A DNA stretch of 64,000 nucleotides, from NCBI RefSeq assembly GCF_018070325.1, contig NZ_JAGPXY010000001.1, positions 310,001 through 374,000 on the forward strand. The letters run 5' to 3'. Position numbers and translations under genes: made by a program. The stretch comes from Micromonospora sp. H61 (GTDB lineage Bacteria; Actinomycetota; Actinomycetes; Mycobacteriales; Micromonosporaceae). Every line of letters starts with the position of its first letter. The stretch's first letter is position 1. Shown piece by piece: positions 18,015-26,281 of the stretch. The notes under the pieces were generated by a model that worked only from the letters and a program-made list of their open reading frames with translations, was not told the origin of the DNA and ran no database searches.

Positions 18015-20156
18015 TCACCGTTGCGGCGCGGGCCCCTCCACGAGCGGCCGTTGATCGTCCGGCAGCTCCACCGGTCGGGACAACCGGCTCGGCCACCACA
18101 TCCGCCGGCCGATCAGCAGGGTGAGGGCGGGCACCAGGACCGACCGCACCAGCAAGGCGTCGAGCAGCACGCCGAAGGCGACCAGGAACCCGACCTCGAT
18201 CAGCATCACCAGCGGAAGTGAGGCGAGGACCGCGAACGTGGCCGCTAGGACCAGGCCGGCCGAGGTGATGACGCCACCGGTGGCGGAGAGGGCTTTGAGC
18301 ATGCCCTCTCTGGTGCCGAGGCGCACGGTCTCCTCCCGGGCCCGGCTGGCCAGGAAAATGTTGTAGTCGATGCCGAGCGCCACCAGGAACAGGAATGCCA
18401 GCAGCGGCACCGAATAGTCGACGCCCTTGAACCCGAGGATCGTGTCGAAGACGAACACGCTGCCGCCGAAGGCTGCGGCGAATGAGACGATCACGGTCGC
18501 CATCAGGACCAGCGGGGCCACGATCGCTCGCAGCAGCAGCCCGAGGACGATCAGGACGACGGTGAGCACCAGCGGGATCACCAGCTTCTCGTCGCGGGTG
18601 GTGGTGACCTCGGTGTCGAGGTTCTCCGCGCTCGGTCCGCCGACGATCGCCTCCGCCCCGTTCACCGCGTGCACGGCGGTGCGCACCCGCTTGATCGTGT
18701 CGTACTCCGCGGCGGTGTCCGGCGCGTCGGTCGGGAACACGGAGATGTCGGCCCAGCCTCCGCTGGTCTGCCCCGGGACGGCCATGGCCACACCGTGAGT
18801 GCCCTTGACGATGTCGAGCACCCGGTCCTGGTGCGCCGGCCGCGTGAAGATCGTCATCGGCTGGCCGCCGAGTTCCGGGAAGTGCTGGCGGAGGACGGTG
18901 AAGCCGGTGACCGACTCCGGCGCGGACAGGAACTGGTCCTGCTCCCGCAGGGCGCCGGTGTTGCCCGCCAGCCCGATGGCGAGCAAGCCGAGGACTCCGA
19001 GCGAGCCCAGCGTCGCCACCCACCGGCGGCGGCTGATGGCGGTGCCGAGCCGTCCCCACAGCCCCGGCTTCTCCTGGACGGCCGTGTTGAACCGCGGGAT
19101 GGCCGGCCAGAAGATCCGCCTGCCGAGCACCACGAGTAGCGCCGGGAACAGCGTCAGCATGGCCACCAGCGCGCACAGGATGCCGGCCGCGCCGATCGGG
19201 CCCAACCCGCTGGTGCTGTTCAGGTCGGCGACGAGCAGGCAGAGCAGGCCAGCGATCACGGTGGCCGCCGACGCGACGATGGCCGGTGCCGCGCCGCGTA
19301 GCGCATGGACCATCGCGACCCGGACGTCCTCGTGGTGGTGCAGTGTCTCCCGGTACCGGGCGATGAGCAACAGCGCGTAGTCCGTGCCGACGCCGAACAC
19401 CAGGATCGTCAGCAGCGCCGAGTTCTGGTCGTTGATCACGATGCCGAAGCCCTTGACGAGCAGGTAGACGGTCGCCATCGCGGTCAGTGCGGCCGCGCCC
19501 ACAGCCATGAGCGGGATGAACCACAACACCGGGCTGCGGTAGGTGAGGATCAGCAGGAGCGTGACGACGACAACGGTGGTGAGGAAGACCTGCAGGTCGA
19601 TGCCGTCGAAGACGGCGTCCAGGTCGCCGTCGACCGCGGCCGGTCCGGTCACGTCGAGTTCCAGGCCGGCGGGGCGGTCCTTCGCAGCCTCACGCAACGG
19701 GCCGACGATGGTCTCCGGTGCGCCGTATGTCGTGCTCACGTCGAGGGTGAACATCATCGCCTTGCCGTCGGCGGAGGGTCTCGTCGGTGAGCCCTCCTCG
19801 TCCTCGCCGCCCGCCGCCGTCGCCTTCGGTGGGTACCGCTTGGCAAGGGTGTTGTGGTGGCGCTCGACCGACGCGCGGTCGGCGTCGGTCATGCCGCCGG
19901 CGCGGTGGTACACGAAGACGAACGTGTTGTCCTCACCGCCGGGCAGGCTGTCCTCCAGCACCGCCACCTTGGTGGACTCGGCGCTGGCCGGCAGGGTGTC
20001 CACGGCTCTGTCGGTGGTTACCGAGCTCAACTTCCCGCTCAGCGGCACCATGACCGCCGCCAGCGCCACCCACAACCCGATCACCAACCATGGCACCCAC
20101 CGGCCTGCCAAGCGACCGGCCGGCGCTTCCCCGGGCGGCGCTGCCTTGACTGCCAT
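18015..20156 (-). CDS. MMPL-family (RND superfamily) exporter
   Basis: A 713-residue integral membrane protein with the two-fold MMPL layout: a first helix (WLVIGLWVALAAVMVPL), a large extracytoplasmic loop, a block of five or six helices with the GTDYALLLIARYRE motif, then a second loop and helix block with LGIDYNIFLASRAREE. These motifs carry the proton-relay aspartates of the family. Substrates of actinobacterial members are lipids, siderophores or drugs; none can be assigned. ATG at 20156 is supported by GGAGGAAG about 7 nt upstream; the frame extends further upstream without conserved sequence. It lies left of the scar region, so membership in the NRPS cluster is doubtful. Confidence 0.9.
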   Translation of the reverse strand: MAVKAAPPGEAPAGRLAGRWVPWLVIGLWVALAAVMVPLSGKLSSVTTDRAVDTLPASAESTKVAVLEDSLPGGEDNTFVFVYHRAGGMTDADRASVERHHNTLAKRYPPKATAAGGEDEEGSPTRPSADGKAMMFTLDVSTTYGAPETIVGPLREAAKDRPAGLELDVTGPAAVDGDLDAVFDGIDLQVFLTTVVVVTLLLILTYRSPVLWFIPLMAVGAAALTAMATVYLLVKGFGIVINDQNSALLTILVFGVGTDYALLLIARYRETLHHHEDVRVAMVHALRGAAPAIVASAATVIAGLLCLLVADLNSTSGLGPIGAAGILCALVAMLTLFPALLVVLGRRIFWPAIPRFNTAVQEKPGLWGRLGTAISRRRWVATLGSLGVLGLLAIGLAGNTGALREQDQFLSAPESVTGFTVLRQHFPELGGQPMTIFTRPAHQDRVLDIVKGTHGVAMAVPGQTSGGWADISVFPTDAPDTAAEYDTIKRVRTAVHAVNGAEAIVGGPSAENLDTEVTTTRDEKLVIPLVLTVVLIVLGLLLRAIVAPLVLMATVIVSFAAAFGGSVFVFDTILGFKGVDYSVPLLAFLFLVALGIDYNIFLASRAREETVRLGTREGMLKALSATGGVITSAGLVLAATFAVLASLPLVMLIEVGFLVAFGVLLDALLVRSVLVPALTLLIGRRMWWPSRLSRPVELPDDQRPLVEGPAPQR

Positions 20157-20238
20157 CACTAGCTTCCTCCACACGGTTATCGCTCGTCTGATGCCGACTT
20201 CGTACCGAGCGAATCTGAGACGACCGTTAATGCGCCGC

Positions 20239-20490
20239 TCAGGCCGGGTGGCGGAACCAGGTGCCGAGCCCACGCCCCAGCGCGGTGGTGTCCAGATCCA
20301 GATCCTGCGCGGTGCAAGGTCCAGGCGACGCAGCCGTCGGGCCGGATCAGCTACGCGTCGAGGATGTGCTCGGGCAGTTCAACGAGGAAGTGCATCGGCA
20401 CGGCGGCGACGATCGGCAGCACCCAGCGCAGCAACACGTACTCACCGAGACCGGCGAGGGCCAGACCGGTGGCGTTGAGAACTGCAGCGC
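20239..20490 (-). pseudogene. Decayed C-terminal fragment resembling a flavin monooxygenase
   Basis: On the minus strand LIRPDGCVAWTLH resembles the conserved C-terminal (L)xRPDGxVAW element of aromatic-ring flavin hydroxylases. A TAG codon lies immediately before it in frame (ILDA-stop-LIRPDG). A further frame change is needed to reach the natural-looking end LGRGLGTWFRHPA at 20239. Two lesions in about 250 bp argue for decay. The upstream part of the fragment is not diagnostic. Confidence 0.4.
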
Positions 20491-20632
20491 CTTGGACCAG
20501 GTGAAGCTCGGCGGACGCCGGATCGAGCGGGGTGAGATCGACGCCGCGCTGCAGGCGCTACCCCATATCGCCGGCGCCGCCGCAGCGGTACAGCGCACCG
20601 CTGCGGGCAACCAACTGCTGGTGGGTACGTGA
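20490..20632 (+). pseudogene. NRPS adenylation-domain fragment (core A8 region)
   Basis: The plus-strand frame reads DQVKLGGRRIERGEIDAAL followed by a region like HPxVxxAAVxV and QLLVGT, then a stop. This is the A8 core and the start of the C-terminal subdomain of an adenylation domain, with nothing recognisable before or after. It abuts the flavin monooxygenase fragment, so a recombination junction lies near 20490. It is a relic of another NRPS gene, not part of the intact ones to the right. Confidence 0.65.
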
Positions 20633-20716
20633 TTCCGCACGACGGCGTCGCATGCGTGTAGCGCGGGAAGGTTGCGCTCGAGTTGGTCACGCCCGCTGGA
20701 TCGGCACCCCGTCAAG

Positions 20717-20880
20717 CTACGCCGACGGCCATCGACGCCCTCGGTGTTCGACGACCAGTGGGTGGGGTTGGCCGGTGAGGGCTGCCAGGGCGGTGGCGAC
20801 GGCGCGCAGGTCGGCTTTGATGTAGGTGGTGGTGCGGGTCCACGGCGGTCGGTGTGGCCGGCGCAGGTGCGAGCGTGATT
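20717..20880 (-). pseudogene. C-terminal fragment of a tyrosine recombinase-like integrase
   Basis: On the minus strand CAGHTDRR in one frame and TTTYIKADLRAVATALAAL in the next resemble the LGHxDxRTTxxYIxADL end of phage/element integrases, joined by a frameshift near 20850. The frame stops at 20717. The catalytic Tyr would be in TTTYIKADL. The rest of the gene is absent. An inactive mobile-element relic beside the SDR gene. Confidence 0.4.
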
Positions 20881-20932
20881 CACCTCGCACAAGTTTGCCC
20901 CTGACGTCAACGTGAGGTTTTAGCGTGATGAT

Positions 20933-21640
20933 ATGCAAATCAACGGCTCAACAGCTCTCGTGACCGGAGCTAACCGCGGCCTCGGCAAGGCCTTCGCCGA
21001 GGCCCTCCTCGTCCGGGGAGCCACCGTCTATGCGACCGCCCGTCGCCTGGAAAGCATCGACATCCCCGGCGCCATCGCGCTCCAGCTGGACATCACGGAT
21101 CCCGCGTCCATCGAGGCCGCCGCAGGCAAGGTGGGCGACCTCGACATCCTCATCAACAACGCCGGCACCTCCACTGAAGCCCCGCTGCTCGGCCCCTCCA
21201 CGGAGAACATCCGCCGCGACCTCGACACCAACTTCTGGGGCACCCTCAACGTCACCCGCGCCTTCGCGCCCAGGCTGGCCGGTGGCGCCATCCTCAATGT
21301 CATCTCGGCGCTGAGCTGGTACACCTTCAGCCCCGGCAGCAACGGCTACGCCGCCTCCAAGGCCGCGGAGTGGTCCCTGACGAACGGCATCCGACTCGAG
21401 TTGGCAGACCAGAAGACTCTGGTCACCGCCCTGGCGCTGGCGATCGCCGACACGGACATGATGGCTGGCGTCGACATCCCCAAGCTCGCGCCCCACGAGG
21501 TGGTCGCCCAGGCCCTCGACGGACTGGAAGCAGGCAAGATCGAAGTCATCGCTGACAAGCCCACCGCCAACGTCAAGGCCTCCCTCTCCCGCGATCCCGC
21601 CGACTTCTACGCCGACATCACCGGCAACCTCTTCGCCTGA
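20933..21640 (+). CDS. Short-chain dehydrogenase/reductase
   Basis: A 235-residue classical SDR: cofactor loop TGANRGLGKAF near residue 12, NNAG near residue 73, catalytic Ser in NVISALSW and the YxxxK pair in GYAASKAAEW. The basic residues after the second strand (ATARRLES) suggest NADP(H). The reaction is unknown. It is the only intact gene in a zone of fragments and is closer to general-metabolism SDRs than to a pathway-specific type. No strong ribosome site is seen; GTGAGG stands about 20 nt upstream of the ATG. Confidence 0.88.
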   Translation: MQINGSTALVTGANRGLGKAFAEALLVRGATVYATARRLESIDIPGAIALQLDITDPASIEAAAGKVGDLDILINNAGTSTEAPLLGPSTENIRRDLDTNFWGTLNVTRAFAPRLAGGAILNVISALSWYTFSPGSNGYAASKAAEWSLTNGIRLELADQKTLVTALALAIADTDMMAGVDIPKLAPHEVVAQALDGLEAGKIEVIADKPTANVKASLSRDPADFYADITGNLFA

Positions 21641-21849
21641 CTTCACCGGTAATCCGCCTGCCGGAGTAATCGGCTTGGTCAACGGGCGTACGCCCGGCGG
21701 GCGGCCCGGATTCTCATGAAGCCGGGCCTCCGCCTGACCGCCGCAGGGGTGCGGACGGCGAGCGAAGCCCTGAAGATCGTGATCGACTTCGTGGTCTTGA
21801 AGCTGGCGCCTCCAAGGTGCGACCGATGGCTCCGGGAGGCATAGGACCT

Positions 21850-21990
21850 TCTGCCCCTGCTCACAGGCCAGATGGGCCTTGGTGGTCAGACCGCCGCGAG
21901 ATCGTCCGAGCCCGTGATCGGCGGACCGGAGACCTCTTCAATTGCCGGTCACCGCCACGCCGGGACCTTCACCAGCCACCACGACTTCTG
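21850..21990 (-). mobile_element. Remnant of an IS5-type transposase
   Basis: The minus strand encodes DHGLGRSRGGLTTK followed by AHLACEQGQKVL, the conserved stretch around the first catalytic Asp region of IS5-group transposases common in Streptomyces and relatives. The reading frame is lost on both sides and no terminal inverted repeats were found. Flanking 21641-21850 and 21990-22210 contain nothing else I can recognise. Confidence 0.55.
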
Positions 21991-22211
21991 AAACACGCCT
22001 AGTGTCCTGCCGAGCCATCCGCCTCAACAGGCATATCCGGCAAGCCACACCGCCGCCGCGGCTGGGTTGAGCGCACGGCACCTACAGCATCCTAGGAGGA
22101 TGGCCTGGGGGGTTGGCTTCTTCAGGCCGAAACGCATCTTCTTCGGCTCGGGGACTACTACAAGCTGCGGGCGCTGAGCGTCATCGAGCGCGGGTCGTTG
22201 ATCCGTTGGCA

Positions 22212-22560
22212 TTACAGGGCGCCGCCTGGGGTTCTGCCGGCCCGCCGGAGGGCCTGCGGGGTGTCTCGCTCGGCAGCAAGCAGCGCCTGGAATGTCGCCT
22301 GCAGGCGCCCGCGGCCGTGTGGTGCCAGCGCTGCGTCTTCCCAGTAGCGAGCTCGGCGCTCCGGCATGACAATCCGGGCTGGGTCGATTTGCCGGGCGTG
22401 ATCGACGGCGGTGCCGTAGTTACCAAGTACCCGGGACACGCGATCTTGTAAACAGCCAGGTCGAGCAGATTGAATTGCCCGACCTTCGTGTCACCGGTCC
22501 GACGGGCCGCTCTCTCGGCTTCGCCGAGCAGGGTCCGCGGCACGGCACGCGGCACAGGGC
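22212..22560 (-). pseudogene. Frameshifted C-terminal part of an HTH/TPR-type regulator
   Basis: Minus-strand peptides LLGEAERAARRTGD and, in another frame, GNYGTAVDHARQIDPARI and RGRLQATFQALLAAERDTPQ together match the C-terminal repeat region of actinobacterial XRE-type regulators (Ala-rich helices with PERRARYW and LLAAE). A frameshift near 22440 separates them and no N-terminal helix-turn-helix is present. It is a relic, oriented against the SARP gene. Confidence 0.5.
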
Positions 22561-22585
22561 ACGCGGCACGCGGCACGCGGCACGG
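22536..22585. repeat. Short tandem repeat of GGCACGC-type units
   Basis: Seven-base units CGGCACG/GCACGCG recur about six times, perfectly in the last 25 bp and with interruptions before that. Such arrays change length by slippage. It lies at the edge of the decayed regulator, 514 bp before the SARP gene. Confidence 0.7.
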
Positions 22586-23098
22586 CTATGGTGAGAACGC
22601 GGCTGGTCACACCGCACTGATGATCTTAAAACACCCGTGGCGGTCAGAGCCAGGTCCGCACATTGGCGGACGTCACTCCTGGCACCGCCCACCAGGAGAG
22701 CGCTGAAGGCCGACCGATTCGCACCCGCCTTCATCTTATGCGGCCTCACATGTTGAGATCACGTCACGCGCAGAATACAGTCGGTTACTGTACCGACGGC
22801 CGCATGGGCGCATCGACTCATGTCGCTCGCGGGCACAACCGCACCGCAGCATCTTCAACGGGGGCGCCATGTTCGACTTCAATGCATTCGCCAGTCGTTC
22901 TGATGACGTCAGCAGGGGCTCGAGCTCACTTCCGTAGCGGGCAGACCGCCCGGCCCGGAGCAGAAGCAGGTCGTTCAAGCCGCTCTAACCGGTAATGAAA
23001 AATTCACCTGACTCGGGCACCCTAGCGTTCAAAAACCCTTTGCTGCCTAACCCGACTGATCTACCTGGCAACTCTGGGACTAAGAAGGGCTGCAATGA
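22586..23098. other. Long, relatively AT-richer leader region of the SARP gene
   Basis: About 510 bp without a supported gene and with visibly lower GC than the flanks. A 22-codon open frame starting at 22869 (MFDFNAFASR...) is too short to accept. The region probably holds the promoter and upstream control sites of the activator; no clear -35/-10 pair could be assigned. Confidence 0.5.
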
Positions 23099-26000
23099 AT
23101 GGCATCTCACAAATTCAACATACTCGGGCCCCTGAATTTGATGGCCGACGGCCAGTCCAGACATATCAAAGGCCGGCGGCAACAGGTCATTCTAGCCATG
23201 CTCCTGCAGGCGGCAAATAAGGTCGCACCCATCACCAGACTGGTCGATGCCGTGTGGGCCGACAATCCACCATCCACCGCACGGTCTCAGGTGCAGATCG
23301 GCATCTCCGCATTACGCCGGACACTCAAGGAGGCCGGCTTCGGGGACATCATCGTCACGCAATCACCCGGCTACCTGATCCGCGTCGCCGACGACCAACT
23401 CGATGCGACGGTCTTCGAGGCACACGTTGAAGAGGCGCGGCGTCTGGTCGGACTGGGGCAGCCGGAGGCGGCGATATCCGCCTACCGAAGGGCCTTGGCG
23501 CTGACCCAGGGGCCGGCCCTCGCCGACATCGACAGTCCGCTCGTGCAAGCGACCGCGAACCGCCTCGACGAACAGCGGATCGTCACCCATGAGGAGTGCA
23601 TCGAACTCGAACTGGCCCTCGGCCGACACAACAGCGTGATAGCCGAGCTCGGGGAACTGGTCGCTGAGTATCCTCTACGGGAACGACTGCGTGCGCAGCA
23701 GATGGTGGCCCTCTCACGCGCTGGCCGCCCGGGTGAGGCGCTGCATGCTTACCGGGACGCCCGGGACACCTCGGTCGAGGAACTCGGCATCTTTCCCGGC
23801 GAAGATCTGCAGGAGATCGAGCATGCGATCCTGACTGGCGACGAGAGCCTGCACTCCCCGCTGTCGAGCTGGGTGAGCGATCGCCTGTCGAGTGACAGCG
23901 CGCCGACGCCACGGATGCTGCCGGCGGCGCCGGCGGACTTCACCGGCAGGTCGTCGGTCAGCGACCACATGCTGCGGCTGTTCACCCCGGAAGGCTCCCG
24001 GACCGCGAACGCCGTCAAACTCGCGGCCGTCGCCGGACCGGGCGGGGTCGGCAAGACGGCTCTGATCCTGCACACGGCGCATGCGATCAGCGAGCAGTAC
24101 CCCGACGGTCAGCTCTTCGCCCGGCTTCAGGACGACCAGCGCGGCCTGGTCGACCCCGCATACCTGTTGGAGCTGTTCCTTCGCGCGCTCGGTGTGCCCG
24201 CAAACGCGATACCCCCGGCACTCGAGGACCGGGCCGCCCTCTATCGCAGTCACATCGCCAGCCACCGTCTTCTCATAGTGCTCGACGACGTGGCCAGCGA
24301 ACAACAGGTCCTGCCTCTGCTGCCGGGCAGCGACACCTGTGCGGTCCTGGTCAGCAGCCGACAACGCCTCACCGGCCTGCCCGGGGCGCACCACGTCGAA
24401 CTGGGCGTGCTACCCGCCGATGAGGCGTTGAGCCTGATGGCCCGGATGGTCGGCCAACGCCGTGTCGACGCCGAGGTCGAGGCCGCCCACGAGATCGTCG
24501 AGCTGTGCGACGGCCTGCCACTGGCACTGCGCATCATCGGCGCGCGAATCGCCGCCCGACCGCACCGCTCACTGGCCCGCATCGCCAACCGGCTGTCCGT
24601 CGAGGAGAGCCGCCTCGACGAGTTGGTACACGACGGGCTGGCGGTCCGTGCAAACATTCTGCTCACCTACAAGAATCTGGACGAGATGACGCGGTGCCTG
24701 CTCCGTCGGCTCGCGCTCACCCAGACGCCCGAGTTTCCCGGCTGGATAGCCGCGGCTCTCCTCGACACCGATCTCACCACCGGGGAGAACGTCCTCGACA
24801 ATCTGGTCGAGGCGCACCTGGTCGACGTCGTCGACACCCATGGCTCGTGGTTGCCCAGGTTCCGGATGCACGACCTCGTCCGACTCTTCGCCCAGGAGCA
24901 GCTGCACGACGAAGACGGCCCGGCTGAGGCGCGGGACGCGGTACAACGGGCGCTCGGCGGATGGCTGCTGCTGGCGGAGGCGGCCCACTCCCGGCTCTAC
25001 GGCGGGGACTACACCGTCCTGCACGGCGACGCGCCACGGTGGAAGAGCCTCCTCACCGCCGTGGACGACCTGACCCTCGCCCCCATGGAGTGGTTTCTGC
25101 AGGAGCGGCCGTCCCTGCTGGGAGCGGTCAACCAGGCCGCGCGGATGGGCCTGGACGAGCATTGCTGGGAGCTGGCCGTCACGTCCGTGACCCTCTTCGA
25201 AGCCAAGGGCTACTTCACCGACTGGCGGGAAACCCACCGCCTCGCCCTCGCCGAGACCCGTCGGGCCGACAATCGCCGAGGCCAGGCGGCGGTGCTCAAC
25301 TCGCTCGGCTCCCTGCTCGCCACCAGCGGCCAGAGCGAGGAGGCGCGGTTCCTCCTCGAACGCGCCCAGGTGCTCTTCGACGAGGTCAACGACCAGTACG
25401 GAACCGCGCTGGTGCGCCGCAACCTGGCCTTCCTCGACCGGCTGGCCGGTCAGCTGGACCGGGCGATGAACAACTACTTCCACAGCCTGCAACAGCTGCG
25501 CCTCACCGGGGACCACATCGGAGGGGCACACGTGCTGAACGGCATGGCACAGATCGCCCTGGAGCAGGGCGACCACGACAACGCGAAAGGCTGGCTGGAG
25601 GAAGCCCTGGTCATCTGCGCCGAGCACAACAACCACCGGGTCGCCGCCCAGGTGCGTCACCGGCTCGGCGAGATGTACCTGCAACGAGACGACGTCGACG
25701 CGGCCGATGAGACATTTCGCAGCGTGCTCGCCACCGTACGCGAGGCCGAAGACCAGCTCGGGATCGCCTTCGCGCTGGAGGCCCTGGGTCGGGTCCGTAT
25801 CCGGCAGGACAGGCTCTCGGAGGCTCGCGAGTTGCTGCTCCAGGCGCAGAAGCTCAGCCACGAGGCGGGCAACCAACCCCTGTCCGCGCGTGCCCTGCTC
25901 AGCTTGGGCATCCTGCACGAACGGCGGGGCGAGCCGCACACCGCATCGCGGTATCTCACCGAAGCCCTCGTGCTGTTCGAGCAGATGGGCGCCAGGGCCT

Positions 26001-26197
26001 GGCTCGGGCAGACGCTGGAAGCCCTCGCCGAGCTGCATCTGCACCAGGGCGACCAGGCCGACGCTGCGGCCCGGGGGCAGGCGTCCGTGGACGCGCTGGA
26101 CAGCATCGGTTCGCGGGAGGCCGGCGAGCTGCGTCGCCGGCTCGCCGCACGGCTGCTCGAGAACCGGGGCGCACCCGGCCAGGATGCCGTGAACTAG
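23099..26197 (+). CDS. SARP-type pathway activator with NB-ARC ATPase and TPR repeats
   Basis: A 1032-residue AfsR-like regulator. Residues 1-95 form the OmpR-like winged helix (FNILGPLNLMADG, then SQVQIGISALRR), residues 95-245 the bacterial transcriptional activation domain (QPEAAISAYRRALAL, LREQ-type helices). An NB-ARC module with P-loop GPGGVGKTAL near residue 320 and LLIVLDDV near residue 395 follows, then TPR-like repeats from about residue 700 to the end. Such proteins bind direct repeats and recruit RNA polymerase. ATG at 23099 follows AGAAGGG; an ATG four bases earlier is out of frame. It lies directly before an NRPS operon whose promoter region carries matching heptamer repeats, so it is the likely cluster activator. 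Confidence 0.93.
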   Translation: MASHKFNILGPLNLMADGQSRHIKGRRQQVILAMLLQAANKVAPITRLVDAVWADNPPSTARSQVQIGISALRRTLKEAGFGDIIVTQSPGYLIRVADDQLDATVFEAHVEEARRLVGLGQPEAAISAYRRALALTQGPALADIDSPLVQATANRLDEQRIVTHEECIELELALGRHNSVIAELGELVAEYPLRERLRAQQMVALSRAGRPGEALHAYRDARDTSVEELGIFPGEDLQEIEHAILTGDESLHSPLSSWVSDRLSSDSAPTPRMLPAAPADFTGRSSVSDHMLRLFTPEGSRTANAVKLAAVAGPGGVGKTALILHTAHAISEQYPDGQLFARLQDDQRGLVDPAYLLELFLRALGVPANAIPPALEDRAALYRSHIASHRLLIVLDDVASEQQVLPLLPGSDTCAVLVSSRQRLTGLPGAHHVELGVLPADEALSLMARMVGQRRVDAEVEAAHEIVELCDGLPLALRIIGARIAARPHRSLARIANRLSVEESRLDELVHDGLAVRANILLTYKNLDEMTRCLLRRLALTQTPEFPGWIAAALLDTDLTTGENVLDNLVEAHLVDVVDTHGSWLPRFRMHDLVRLFAQEQLHDEDGPAEARDAVQRALGGWLLLAEAAHSRLYGGDYTVLHGDAPRWKSLLTAVDDLTLAPMEWFLQERPSLLGAVNQAARMGLDEHCWELAVTSVTLFEAKGYFTDWRETHRLALAETRRADNRRGQAAVLNSLGSLLATSGQSEEARFLLERAQVLFDEVNDQYGTALVRRNLAFLDRLAGQLDRAMNNYFHSLQQLRLTGDHIGGAHVLNGMAQIALEQGDHDNAKGWLEEALVICAEHNNHRVAAQVRHRLGEMYLQRDDVDAADETFRSVLATVREAEDQLGIAFALEALGRVRIRQDRLSEARELLLQAQKLSHEAGNQPLSARALLSLGILHERRGEPHTASRYLTEALVLFEQMGARAWLGQTLEALAELHLHQGDQADAAARGQASVDALDSIGSREAGELRRRLAARLLENRGAPGQDAVN

Positions 26198-26218
26198 ACC
26201 GGGCGACGTCGCGGGAGC

Positions 26219-26259
26219 TCGATAGTCCTTTCGATGGTTGTTCGATAGTGAGTCGAAGT
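26219..26259 (+). promoter_or_regulatory. Four TCGA heptamer direct repeats, probable SARP operator
   Basis: TCGATAG at 26219, TCGATGG at 26231, TCGATAG at 26242 and TCGAAGT at 26253 are spaced 12, 11 and 11 bp, one per helical turn. Known SARPs such as ActII-ORF4 and DnrI bind TCGAGnn-type heptamers repeated every 11 or 22 bp. The array is just downstream of the SARP gene and 22 bp before the exporter start, so the transcript would have almost no leader. Confidence 0.65.
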
Positions 26260-26281
26260 CCGACGCTGGCACACCTGAGAC

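Noticed and set aside
22024..22212. 62-codon minus-strand frame with a Cys-containing end (LLGCCRCRALN), looking like a possible precursor peptide
   Set aside because: No ribosome site, no modifying enzyme gene nearby, and it lies in a zone of decayed DNA.
22869..22937. 22-codon plus-strand frame starting MFDFNAFASR with a GGGGG stretch upstream, before the SARP gene
   Set aside because: Too short and without any supporting partner; could be a leader peptide but chance cannot be excluded.
22974..23034. TTCAAGC, TTCACCT and TTCAAAA motifs upstream of the SARP gene as an autoregulatory array
   Set aside because: Spacing is 29 and 25 bp, not the 11 or 22 bp of SARP repeats, so no regular array is present.
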